Shown here: piece by piece, positions 20,361 through 31,306 of the stretch
Layout of the letters: every line of letters begins with the position of its first letter
Numbering within the stretch: position 1 is the stretch's first letter
Assembly (NCBI GenBank): GCA_002270565.1
Contig: NQMI01000020.1
Coordinates: forward strand, 299,750 to 363,749
From: Stenocarpella maydis
Taxonomy: Eukaryota; Ascomycota; Sordariomycetes; Diaporthales; Diaporthaceae
Reading direction: 5' to 3'
Length of the DNA stretch: 64,000 nt
The notes under the pieces: generated by a model
The model's database searches: none
What the model was told of the DNA's origin: nothing
The model's input: only the letters and a program-made list of their open reading frames with translations
Translations under genes and position numbers: made by a program

Positions 20361-21811
20361 TCAGTAGTAGCTTTTGGCCTGATACTGGGGCCGCAGCTCA
20401 CTGTCGGGTGTCGCACGGGGCTCGTGGTCGATTTGGTGGTCGACGGTGATGATAATGCGGTCCACGCTGTCAGCCTTATCATTGATCTTCTGTGCCTTGC
20501 CCATCTCGAGCAGCTCGGTGGAGTTTGTATTCTGGGTGGACTTCTGTTTCATAGAGCCCTTGATTTTCTTGAACAATGTTCGCAGCATGGGCAGGGATCC
20601 GGCGATCAGGGCGAGGTCGCACTCTATTATGGTCCAGAGAATGACGTGGCCGATTCCCTCTGCGCCAGCAATCCAATGGTCAGTCAAGGCCCCCGACAGG
20701 AACACCTTCAATTTTCACGGGGAGCCCGGACGAATCCAGAGTCGGATGAGGAAGACATACCGAGATAGTTCGACTTGGCAAAGTATGCCTGGGCGAAGGG
20801 GAGACGTGCTATAGTAGCGATGGAAGCAAGGACACCAAGTGATAGGATACTGATGATGGCCATCTTGTTCTTCTTGGTCATTTGCACATCCTTAAGCATA
20901 ACGAACGGCAAGATTGCCGTGGTGAAATCGGTGACAAGGTTGAAGCCCGAGATGATGAACGTGATGCTGACGGTGATCGTGCTCGACACGCAGGTCCCCT
21001 TCACCTCGCCCCATGTGGCCGCTATGGGTTGGCATTGTAGGAGGACATAGAGCTGGACAAAGATGGTCGACACGGCCGAGATGCCGATGAGCACCCAGAG
21101 CGTGATTCGGTGCCACTTGATCACGGCGATGCGGAGCAAGGTCAAGCAAATGCTGACCTTGATGAAGACGAAACCGCTAAGGAAGAAAACCTGCCAGAGC
21201 CAGACACTCTTAAGTCGTATCGACGTTAGCACGCTTCCACATGCTGGGCCAGGAAGGGAGCCGGAAAGGTGGGAAAATGGCGGCTTTACCTTGATTCCTT
21301 CCATGTATATGGGTCCTGTTGGACCCCCTGGGATTAATGCATCCGGAGACCCAAGTCCTGTGTGAGTACCTGCAGCAATCTGTGTCAGTCCACTCAAGCC
21401 CTCCAATGCAAAACTATGGGGGCACACGTGTTATGATAGATGGTAAGTCTATTCATGGTGTGTACACAGGCACAACATAAAAGCCACCTAAGGATAATGA
21501 TGAACTGATGTGTGTGATGCTTACCGTATATAATCACCGAGTTGTGGACCATGTTAATCAGCTGTTGGCGTACACGTCAGCCAACACGTTAGGCCAGTGG
21601 GAATGGATGTGGATGAGGGTGTGGGTAGAGAGGAGCTTACCCAACCAACACACATAAGCCAGTCCTCCAAGGCGAACTGGCTCATCTTCACCCGTGCGAG
21701 CACTCTCAGGGCCAGGACGAGAGTAGAAAAAATTGAAAAAGCCAATGCGGTGCCGAAAATTTCGGCCGCCAGCCCCGTGGGCGTGATGGGGTGCCAGCCC
21801 GCTGGTGCCAT
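20361..21811 (-). CDS. Fungal rhodopsin-like (Pth11-related) integral membrane protein, five exons
   Basis: Proposed exons are 21641-21811, 21525-21561 (37 bp), 21290-21369, 20761-21208 and 20361-20659, giving 344 residues. Introns of 79, 155, 81 and 101 bp have GTAAGC, GTAAGC, GTAAAG and GTATGT donors, and phases are consistent. About seven hydrophobic helices are visible: one near residues 15-38, one after FALEDWLMCVGW, then QVFFLSGFVFIKVSICLTLLR, LWVLIGISAVSTIFVQLYVLL, a STITVSITFIISG helix, MAIISILSLGVLASIATIARL, and GIGHVILWTIIECDLALIAG. This order, with a Cys-containing extracellular loop (CQPIAATWG), is typical of the fungal rhodopsin-domain membrane family. Members include Pth11-like surface receptors, but this one lacks a CFEM domain. 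The cytoplasmic tail is Lys/Asp-rich. Ligand and signalling role are unknown. Confidence 0.85.
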
Positions 21812-23192
21812 TTTTTCACTCCTGGTTGACCTTTCGAAATGGTGTGAATGAAGTTTGAGAGCGGCCGGGAATTCAGGAAAACATTTGGTTTCTTACGGAG
21901 GCCCGACAGTCCGGGCACGAGCGAGTCCTCAAGGTAATATGCAAACTGCCCTGAGCACCTCCCTGCCTGCGAACATGGCTGTTACATGACCATGGCTGTT
22001 CTCGAACCTAATGAGGATACCGAAATTTCGGAACTGACATGCAATACGGGGTGTGGCAAGGAGCTGTGCTTCATGCCAGGGGGTACATTGATCTTCACCA
22101 CCGGGTCCGAGAATCCTGAAGGAAGCAAGGGTGCAAAACAGCTATTCGTCCCTCCCTCCTCGTCACCAGAGTTGCCTCCCTCGGCTACTCCTAGAGGCCC
22201 AGAGGCTCTGCGAGCTGGTTACCGGTGGGAGGGTAAACCGATACCCGGGAGAATCGTCTGTCAGGCCACATATGCAGTTGGTTGGAACCGACCCGGGCAA
22301 TGGAGCACTGACTCGCCGGACCTATCAATCCCCCTGCATTTGAAAATCCCACTCAAACCTTGCTAGTGGGCTCTGCCATTCCGGGCTGGTTGAGAACGAA
22401 GCATTTCTGAATCGTCAGATCATCATGTATGTATGTATGTATGTATGTATGTAGACACAAAGTGTGCGTCCGGGACTGCCCGTCCAAGAACCCGCCGAGA
22501 CATTCAGACGCTTAGTTACCTACATTTCAAGACCGTGACATGCCGGGCTTATGTGGTTCTACTAAGTATATGTGCCGAAGGATTTAGTCCCTCGCAGCGT
22601 TACCCCAGGGTGAGCACAACAATCAAGTGCCGCGTCAGGCAGCCAGAGAGAGAAAATTAGTTGAGTGCCTGTCGGCCACTACCACCACCACCACCACAGC
22701 TGGGGTCCCTCGGGTCCGTGGGGCGGTTATTCCCCCTTCCGCCTGCGTGTTTGGTTCTGACCGTCGTACGGTTTGGGGGAGAGATCGACCATTGGCGACC
22801 CAGACGATCCAACCCCCTATCCACTTGTGTGGGACTCTGCTCGCCCCGGAAGCTGATTGTCTGTTCCCGAGTGGATTTACAGGTGGGTTTTCTGAACCCC
22901 CAACAAGCTAGAACATGTGATGCGAGCCTCAGGGGTCAAACTCCACGTATTTTCCTATTCAAGAAGGCTGTCATCCTTGGCACTTTAAATACTGGGGAAC
23001 TGGCATGAGTCTTGTACCGTTGCTCACTCTGTTCCCCCGCTGCCTGTACCCAATTTTGCCCAGTTCTGCTCATCTCTGCCGTTGCTTTTTCTCTTCGGAC
23101 TTTCCCATTGCTGCCCTGATTTACATTGCACTGACATTACGTCCGCGGAAACTCCTTGCCGTTTTTTCAGCTCTGCAACGATTTGTTTCAAA
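21812..23192. promoter_or_regulatory. Shared upstream region of the divergent rhodopsin-like and SDR genes
   Basis: 1.4 kb between two gene starts facing apart. An (ATGT)n microsatellite of about seven units lies near 22425-22453 and a short CAC repeat near 22680. A TTTAAATA motif near 22983, followed by a pyrimidine-rich leader (about 23030-23190), is a plausible core promoter for the SDR. No gene was recognised. Confidence 0.5.
22425..22453. repeat. ATGT microsatellite
   Basis: About seven uninterrupted tetranucleotide units. Likely variable in length between isolates. Confidence 0.85.
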
Positions 23193-24370
23193 ATGTCCTA
23201 CGACGTCAAAGGAAAATTTGCCCTGGTCACCGGCGCTGGCAGTGGTACGTTCCCGGTACTCGTTTCTTTCACATCGCTGATCCCGTGCGGGAAATTCCTT
23301 TTCTGTTCGGTACTTGTCAGTACATGCATGTAGCTGGAACTGACACGCATGAGCGCAGGGATCAATCTTGCCTTTGCAGAGCAGCTTCTCAATGCTGGCT
23401 GCTCCGTCGTCTTCGCCGATGTAGCACTGCGCGACGAAGCGAAGGCACTCATTGCCAAGTTCCCTCACCCGGGTGCCGTCTCTGCGGTCTACCATCGATG
23501 TGATCAGTCAGATTGGAAGTCCATCTCCGAGACCTGGGAGTTTACCCTGAAGACTTTTGGCCGCATTGACCTGCTCTGCCCAGGTGCTGGTATCTGGTAA
23601 GGCTGAACACACTGGGACACTTCACTCTGCTTACCAAACCAACCTTTTATGGAAATCTTATGTGACCTTCTGCCAATGAGCAACTACAGCAGACAATCTG
23701 AATATGGACGTGTGCTGACGACAAGCTCAACAGGGAGCCTCCATCATCCTCTTTCTGGCACCCCCCCGGCATCTCCCCTCTGGCCAAGGACGACCCCAAT
23801 GGCGCCCCGGGACTGTACCACATCTTCGCCGTGAACCAGATGGGCCCCATCCGATTCACCCAGATCGCCCTCGACTACTGGATGAGCAACAAGATCGCCG
23901 GCAACCTGCTCTTCGTGTCCTCCATGAGCGCCTACCTCCCCTCCATCGGCACGCCGCTGTACAACGCGAGCAAGGGCGCCCTGGCCTCCTTCACGCTGTC
24001 CCTGGCGCAGATGAAGGCCCGCATGGGCATCCGCGTCGCCTGCATGTGCCCCGCTACCACATTCACCCCCGCCGTTGAGCAAGAGTACTGCGCCGGCAAG
24101 GTCCGCGCCCAGGACATGAACATGTCGTCGGAGGAGTGCGCTCAGATCATGCTGCGCCTCGTCACCGAGGAGCAGTACGGCAACGGCGATGTCGTCGAGG
24201 GTATGCAGTTCGCTGCTCAGGGCGAGCCGTCTGACGTCCGGGTGCGCACCATCCCTTACCAGACCCTGCTGCCGCCTATCAACTTGGAGGGAGACTTCAG
24301 TGGCAAGAACATCCTGGCTGTGGAGGAGAAGCTGTGGGAGAAGCTCAAGACCAAGGGCATGAAGCCGTAG
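23193..24370 (+). CDS. Short-chain dehydrogenase/reductase, 15-PGDH-like (three exons)
   Basis: Exons 23193-23244, 23359-23596 and 23734-24370 give 308 residues. Intron 1 (GTACGT...GCGCAG) is 114 bp and intron 2 (GTAAGG...CAACAG) is 137 bp; both preserve frame. The fold is classical SDR: TGAGSGI cofactor loop at about residues 13-19, an Asp after the second strand (VVFADVA) suggesting NAD preference, CPGAGIW at the NAG position, a serine in VSSMSAY, and catalytic YNASK. The C-terminal extension is longer than usual and substrate-binding in the family. It resembles fungal 15-hydroxyprostaglandin-dehydrogenase-like enzymes that oxidise secondary alcohols. It faces away from the rhodopsin-like gene. 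If a biosynthetic cluster exists here, it could work on the product of the A-T-R enzyme, but that is inference. Confidence 0.92.
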
Positions 24371-26429
24371 GGCCGACACTATGAAGGTTGCATGGCCGCA
24401 GTAACATACCGCAGCACTAGTAATGTGGAAGACATGCTAGTAACATGAGATAGTTCTCTCAACATGAGACACATGCCTCCAGAGATTCTCGCTTGCCTTC
24501 TTCTGCTGTATGTTCCCTACGAAATGCCAGACATCACTTTCGTACCGAGGAATGTGACATTCGTCCAGGTAAACAATATAAGCTGGTAGCTAACCTTGGG
24601 AGCAGATCATCCTCAATCCACTTGAACAGCTTTATTGCAACGGTTCCCTCTTGTGTCCTTGTATTTGTGGAGAGCTTGATTACCCCTTTAGGGACCAGAA
24701 GAGCACCGCGACTTGCCGTGACCCAGTTTTCCCGGAATGCAACTGCCCTGGTTGGCTTACATCCTCGACTGGATGTTGCGGTGCTCTTCCGGTCGTTAAT
24801 AAAGGGACAGGTTACTTGAATAATCAGTGTACAACTGTGCACCTATCGTTGGCTGCCATAAATATTTGGCTTATCACGGCTTCCGTTGACAGCACAAATT
24901 GAACAAAGTAAAACCCGAGGCCCATTACATCGTATTGCCTTTCGAGACTCGGTTACCCTTCAAGGACATAGCTAAATTGCATAACCTAACGTTCGGTTCT
25001 CAGTTCGAAACTCGCTTATTCACCTTTCAAAGTGCATTCCTCTGTCACCCTGCGAAAGGGCCCACGGTTTCATTCCCAAGACAACATCGAGATAGATCCA
25101 TCCACATTCACGCCCAGACCGGAATATGAACAACACCTCCTCAGGGATCCCAAAGGTTAAATATTGACGTTCGCATTCGCTTATCGCTAGTAATTAAACT
25201 ACCATAAAAGTGAGTACATCTAGTGATAATAATAAGCATGTTGTATATAAAATACCAATGAGAGATCTATCAAGGTCAGTCATGGCTTCTATGTAGGCGG
25301 CCATAAGCATTATCTGACAATTGCGGCCCCTTTTAAGAGATGCACAGCTCTGGAGTACCATCAGTATGGAAATTGCAGAAGAAGGTACAAGGTGGGGGAA
25401 CATGGGGATAAACGTATCGGTACGAGGGTATTCAAAGGTTTTAGGATCCCTAATAGGGAGCTAAGTGAACCCCATTCCTAGGAACTTTGCAAGGCTTGAC
25501 ACCACTTCTCCGGCTTCCACGGTAATTACCCGAACAGCCCTGCAGCCCCACAATCAATTATGCCGTGTCATTGGGCTGTGTAGTATGTACATACACTTAG
25601 ATTGCGATATACACAGTAATCCTTGTATCGAGTCTCCTTGACCCGCGAGTCAGTACCTTGCTGCTCCCCTGGCTGCTCCGTGGGATGGGAAACACAGGCG
25701 GACTCTGTTGCCGGTGTCTTAATTTTCAGGGTGCAGAATAGGGTAAATTAACTATTCCAAGGTGGGCGATATTACCCCTGTATATAGTAAATATCCCCTC
25801 TATAGTAGTCTTTATAATAGCCATTTTCAGCGTATAATAAAGCTTTCTTTGTTTGTATGCAAACGGCCACCCTATTGCTGAAAACGGCGTTATTCCTTTC
25901 AAGGTAGATATTCCTTTCCAGACGGTGACTAAGGGTGAAGCTAGAGTACCAACTTTGGATATGGCACCCTTACTGATACATCTATGGTATCGTATAGAAA
26001 AAAGGGCAACCTTACCGAGTCTACCTGATCCGTGCATTTTGTGGCTTTGTGCCAGCTCTGAGCGAGGAAGTGCCGGTGCGGCCCAGTGGGCCTTGAGCGC
26101 ACAAAAATTACCCATACACAGTACCACCATAGTAATAAGGGTATGACTCAGGACTAGCGGGAGGAAGAGCCGATTCCGCGGACTCGACCCATATAAAAGG
26201 CTAAGCAGACACCCTTCCAGTCAGACACGGCGCAGTTGTTAAACCCTATTAGCATAAATCGGCGCGTGCCAAGACATGAGGAGCTGGCCTAGATGAGCCT
26301 GTTGCGACATCAAATATAGCCTTGGCGTGAGGATATTGGCTGCGGACCCCTGACCTCGTTACAGCCCTGGCCCGACATCACTCCATCGATCGTCTCTCAA
26401 TCGACGCCTTCCCCTTCGGCGGAAAACTG
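24371..26429. other. Intergenic region
   Basis: About 2 kb between the 3' ends of two convergent genes. A 134-codon minus ORF at 25726-26130 and a plus ORF opposite it show no family signature. Composition is neutral and there are no clear repeats. Confidence 0.4.
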
Positions 26430-27470
26430 TCAAAGCTCACCCACCGCATACGTGCCGACGGCATGAGCGATGGCCTTGGTTATCTCTACGAACGCGCTGC
26501 GGTTCATGTTGGCGACGGCGTCATTGGGACTGTGATAGTTGGGATCACTTCCGGCGTACAGGCCGCCCGTCGGTAACCCCGCCTTCGCAAAGGGCCAGTG
26601 ATCACTACTCGCTCGCAGGACAACCGTGCCCCATTCCACGTCAGCCACGTCCTCAAAATAACCCTGGAACAGCTTCTCCGCCTCGGCAACGCCCGGGGGG
26701 TGCGGGAGCCCGGTGCCGCTGAAGTTGCTTGTGTAGATGCGGAACTCGTGGGCGGGAGACGCAATCATGTCAACGTTGAGGTATAGCCGTATCCTCTCGC
26801 GCTCCTTCTCAGTCAGCTCCTCGACATATTTGTACGAGCCGATGAGCCCCAGTTCTTCGGCGGACCACCAGGAGAAGCGGACGGCGTTGTTGACTGCATA
26901 CTTGGCAAGCTGGATGGCAACTTCCAAGATGCCAATGCCACCTGACGCGTTGTCGTTCATCCCTGGTCCATAACGGGTCGAGTCCATATGAGCGCCGAGA
27001 TGAACAACATTGTCGGGGCTGCCCTCTCTGGTTTGAGCAATGATATTGCAACTACGAATTGGTTAATCCTGTTAACCATGACTCAGGACAAATCTTGGCT
27101 TGCACTCACCTCCGCATAGGCTTACCCTGAACCTCGAGGTCAAACCATTGGCGCTCAATGTCATAATAATCCAGGCCCTCCAGCGTGCCCCATATGTACT
27201 ATATCGTGTTTTCAAGGCCGGGAGTGCCAACGGATCTGTTCTTATCGGGGGACGCGTAAGCAAATGCTTCGATGGTTTGTGCCTTGGCCATGAGTTCTCC
27301 TTCCTCGATTGAGTCACGCAAAGCATCCTTGACAGGAGTTGTCAGCGAAGGTCCAATTTTGAGGCAATTGGGATGTGGCATACGCGATCCACGGTGTTGG
27401 CGTCTCGGGCCGTTGGCAACGCCAGAGACACAGCCGTCAAGATGCCACCGAGGGAAAGAAGAGGCTTCAT
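26430..27470 (-). pseudogene. Secreted M28 family zinc aminopeptidase with an in-frame stop codon (three exons)
   Basis: Exons 27384-27470, 27110-27327 and 26430-27051 give 308 codons. The introns of 56 and 58 bp have good signals. Residues 1-20 form a signal peptide (MKPLLSLGGILTAVSLALP). The catalytic domain has the metal ligands in HLGAHMDS and NDNASGG, the WSAEELGLIGS motif with the catalytic Glu, NVDMIASP, and SDHWPF near the end. It lacks a protease-associated insert, so it is the compact single-domain form. By family it releases N-terminal amino acids outside the cell. Exon 2 contains TAG at 27199-27201, between LENTI and YIWGTLEGLDYYD. Coding similarity continues on both sides, so it looks like a nonsense change (for example CAG to TAG), or a sequencing error. 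The rest of the gene is intact. Confidence 0.8.
27199..27201 (-). other. Premature TAG in the M28 gene
   Basis: The minus strand reads ATA TAG TAC within otherwise continuous coding sequence. No splice donor lies close enough to remove it while keeping the frame. Confidence 0.75.
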
Positions 27471-29400
27471 GGTATCCGGAAAGAACAATAACAATAGGGA
27501 AGGGATGTATTTCACAGTTGAATGATCCTCAATCGCTGGTGGGCCTTCAGCCTTTTTACATGTGCATAGCACGCGCACAGCCCTCGTCCACATTGGTGGT
27601 GAAGCCTAACTAGCCCTTCCTATGTACCCATTAGAACTCCGAATGAAGCTAATGAAGACAGCAAAATTGGTGCTGGTGAGGACAGACAGTACAGCTGTAC
27701 ATCATTCATACCATACGAACCAATACAGGTTCAAGTATCCTAATTCATATATCAAAGTTATAAATAATACTGCGTTGTCACGTGTAAGTGATTATAGTTG
27801 CAGGGATGATCGCAGCATGGGAATTGGTTACGGGAGTGTTGAGCGAGGGTATCCCGGTGTTGACCAACGCCCAACACTTGAGCACCCACCATTGACCCTA
27901 TGCGACTCGTTTGCATATCCGGTTTCCTAGTAAAGCTATCATAAACATTTAAACGAGTACAACAGACATATCCACAAAGGACAGGCCGTCTATCAACTAC
28001 AGATCATGGTATCTTGTGACCGACTGATTCGTGCAATCTTGAGTTAGTGTTTGTTTTCACTCGATACAGATCTTGTGCCTATACCGCAGAGGTACTAGGT
28101 GCTTATGGATGACGAGGATTGTAAAATTACATCGTATCCGTGAAGGCATGAGTATCAGGATGAAGTCACTTAGACAAAGTATCAAACTAGCGCTTCGCTA
28201 GATGGCTTCGCACTTGATGAGCCGAGCCGGCTAGGGTTCAAACTTGTCCAGCGCCGGCACGAATCGGCACTATATAACACTATATACTAAAGCTTTTCTC
28301 GTCACGACGTTGAATTTAGTGACAAGGGCTTGCTAGCGATTTTCGAACTTCCTCCTCTTCGAGAAATTTTCGCCTGCTCAGATAGGCGACAGTTGCCGAC
28401 ATGCTGACTCGGAAGCAGTCATAAGGGTTTCCTCCGTACCTGGATTCATTATTTTAGGTGCCTCTCTTCCCATGCCCCTAGGACCTATATAGGAGCGCGA
28501 ATTACTGCTCTGCATGGATTCATGACAGGAATATGAGACTTCAGCTACTCTTAAGCTTGACCCATAGGAGGAACTTGGGCCAGCGTGATGCACTCTCATG
28601 TCTATCGCGATGGCGACACATCCCATATCATTCTCATTGGCTAAACCCCAGGTATAAATTGGATTTAGCATCAGAGATTTCGGGAAAACATTAAAAGACC
28701 AGGGAGTACTTTCCAAGCTCCCTTGCTGTCATACATTGGAAGATGAGGAAAGAGTTGGCTCCAATATCATGGCGGGAGGGGAAATTGGAGCACTTTTCAT
28801 TAACGGGACCATGTATTTCTGCTGGAATCCTTGAGAATATACGGCGAATTCAGTGATCTTAAAACCCGGATGAGCAGCATCGGCGCGTAGAACCCAAACT
28901 GAACTCTGTATTCTCCAGCAATCCCTGCCAATTAGCATTTACAATTGCTTTGTTATTCCCGCCAGTGCGACTTGAGGATGGGAAACGGCGAGTACCAGTA
29001 CTAGAGGATAAAGGAACTGCAATACTAGTCGTAAGTACTACGTTGGGTCTATCAAAGGGAGCCATTGCACGGGTGGTAGATATTATGTTTGGTAAATAAG
29101 ATCTCTATTGTGCATTGTTCTGCGGCTGAGTTGTGAACAAGGTGTTTTTGATAAAGGAGCTGACTATACAATGCCTATTGTTCACGAATTTCATGACAAT
29201 GCGACCTAGCAAATGATATGAAACCAAGAGTATTGAAGAGTTATATAACCTCGATGAGCGGCTGCTTTACGACCACGCTATTCTGCCATCAATGATCATC
29301 CGTGGGCAGTGTCAGGACTTCAAGGGAACTGAGAATATCCGAGAAATTTCACAGCCCTTGCACAAAATCGACGTGGAGACATCCGACCAAACATACCGCC
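27471..29400. other. Intergenic region between divergent genes
   Basis: About 1.9 kb with the upstream regions of the M28 gene and the HMG gene. ORFs at 28378-29065 (minus) have no recognisable domain. No repeats or RNA genes were seen. Confidence 0.4.
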
Positions 29401-30153
29401 ATGTCTTCTTTGTGTTGTTCCATCTGCTTTTACCCGGTGGCTCAGGTGATTTCCACTGTTCTGCACGGATACCATATCTGTGTCAACGCGGAATGTATCA
29501 ACTTCCGGACTGTCGTGTCCGAACCTGAAACATTCCACTTCATCCCCGCGGCGAGCGAATACCCCGACTTGGACAACGTTTGGACAGCGCCCCGGCCGCT
29601 TCCTCCCGCACATGCCGAAGACAGCATCGTGGTCCAACCCGAGCCCCAGCAGTCCGGGCGCGCTGATACCTCAGCATCTGCCTCTGCCCCGGGCCCCAAG
29701 CGCGCCCCTCCTCGCCGCCCACGCAAGAAACCCCAGCTTCCGAGGACCCGACCCCTCGAAAAGCCCCTCAGCGAGCTTTCGGACAACGGTGTAGATCCCG
29801 CTGAGGAAATCAAGGAGTTTGTTAGGCGACCGGTGGAGGCGCGACGGGGGGAAGCCAAGTCGGCAGGTAAGGTCAAGAGGCCCATCAACTCCTTCATGCT
29901 GTACCGGAAGGCTTACGCCAAGAGTGCCAGACTGTCTGTGCAAGATCCTGCGGTCCGCCGGAACCTGTCGATGCTCGTCATCTCGCGCGTCACTGCAGAG
30001 AGCTGGAGCATTGAGAGCCCACAAGTACGAGACGTTTTCAGAGAACTGGCGAAGGAGGATACGGCACTGCACAAAGAAGCCTTTCCGGATTACAAGTTCA
30101 GCCCTGTTTACCGGGCAAATGCTGAGCCTAGTGGTGGGGATGACGGCCATTGA
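29401..30153 (+). CDS. MATA_HMG-box transcription factor
   Basis: 250 residues from the ATG at 29401. The frame is open to about 29302, but only a GTG precedes it, so 29401 is chosen. The HMG box spans about residues 158-237, with KRPINSFMLYRKAY, a central Leu/Ile/Ser segment, the tryptophan in ESWSIESP, and FRELAKEDTALHKEAFPDYKF. This spacing is that of MATA_HMG domains in fungal mating-type proteins and their autosomal relatives. In front lies a Pro/Arg/Lys-rich segment (PPRRPRKKP), a possible nuclear signal. The first 40 residues carry four Cys and a His in a short space. No APN2, SLA2 or other MAT-flanking genes are present, so this is unlikely to be the mating locus. Confidence 0.85.
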   Translation: MSSLCCSICFYPVAQVISTVLHGYHICVNAECINFRTVVSEPETFHFIPAASEYPDLDNVWTAPRPLPPAHAEDSIVVQPEPQQSGRADTSASASAPGPKRAPPRRPRKKPQLPRTRPLEKPLSELSDNGVDPAEEIKEFVRRPVEARRGEAKSAGKVKRPINSFMLYRKAYAKSARLSVQDPAVRRNLSMLVISRVTAESWSIESPQVRDVFRELAKEDTALHKEAFPDYKFSPVYRANAEPSGGDDGH

Positions 30154-31306
30154 GCAGATGCTCTGCTGTTGAGGATACGGAGAACCGGGAGCTGGAAGTG
30201 GTTGAGCCGGTGGCAGTATGCGCTTAATAGAATGAGCCTGTATCAGAGGGAAAGCGGCGCTTTGCACAAACGGAAATAAGAAGGATAGAAAATCTCTTAA
30301 ACATGTGCAAATTCATGGATTGGAAAGCTAGCTACTACTGTTAGTTAACCCTCCCATAGTCCCCCATATTGTCCAACGGGTAGCCCTCGTAGGTGGCTAC
30401 TGTGCGAAGAGTTCATGAAAATGAGTGTGCACGCCCGCGTGTCTAAGCGTCTTTTGGGGCCAGGCACCATTGGATGCGCTTTGCCTGGAGGGCTTGATTG
30501 ATTTGAAAAGGTCTCAAGCTCACCTTTGCATAAGCACACATTTTCAGAACCGCAATCTGTGGGACACATTCAGGACTTTTCAAAATAGACGCCCAAATTA
30601 AAGTGAGGTGATGTTGAGTGACAGTTCAGTCAAAGGGTAGGAAGCGTAAAACATCACGCTGCGACTTGGATGAGAGACGATATTTCTCAGCCCAGCCCTC
30701 ATACACAAAGGAACATACTACTTGCAAATGGGACACGGGAACATTCCCGAATTTGAAAACAATCCTGTTATTGCTAAGAAAATCGCCTGGTCCGCCGAAG
30801 GTAGTCCAAGTTTTTCCGTCTTAACCAGCACATGTGCAGGCTCCTGAATGCCCACACCCAGGACAGGCGCCTTGCCACCCACGGCCTAGAAGCTTGACAC
30901 AAGGCCCACTCTATCCACTCGGGAGACGGGGCTGTATCCCTTCAAATCATACACGCCAAACCATGGTCTGATCCACCCCACCCATCACTCCCAGCACCCC
31001 AATTCGCCCAGGTTCGGATATGTCGGAGGGCGCCAGGTGTGGACACTCCTTCGGAACGAGCCCAGGCGACCTCTTCTGATCTCGTTTCACGTATCCCTCG
31101 GAGTCAAGACGGCACCAGCCAAAGACAAGTCTCCGGGCAGAGGCTGGCCGTCAGCGTATTGGGTGCTGCCGTCCGTTCCAACGAGTGCAATGTTGGCTAG
31201 CCGTCACTAGGACTGACTGCTCCTGGAATCAGCCGGTTGTTGCCCAGCAAGCACGATCGCGAGGCCGCCACAGCAGATAGCAACTCACCCAGCTCCCTGC
31301 CCACCA
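30154..31306. other. 3' intergenic region between convergent genes
   Basis: No ORF with family features and no repeats. It lies between the HMG gene and the DUF1810 gene. Confidence 0.4.

Noticed and set aside
23744..24379. Minus-strand ORF of 211 codons, Leu/His-rich
   Set aside because: Antisense of the third exon of the intact SDR.
25726..26146. Opposed ORFs of 134 and 97 codons
   Set aside because: No family features; one is the antisense of the other.
28200..28270. Palindromic GCCGG-rich stretch resembling a tRNA fragment
   Set aside because: A GGTTCAAAC-like box is present, but no cloverleaf or matching acceptor stem could be drawn.
29302..29400. Upstream start for the HMG gene
   Set aside because: The frame is open but only a GTG is available. 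ATG at 29401 is the first usable start, unless a 5' exon exists.
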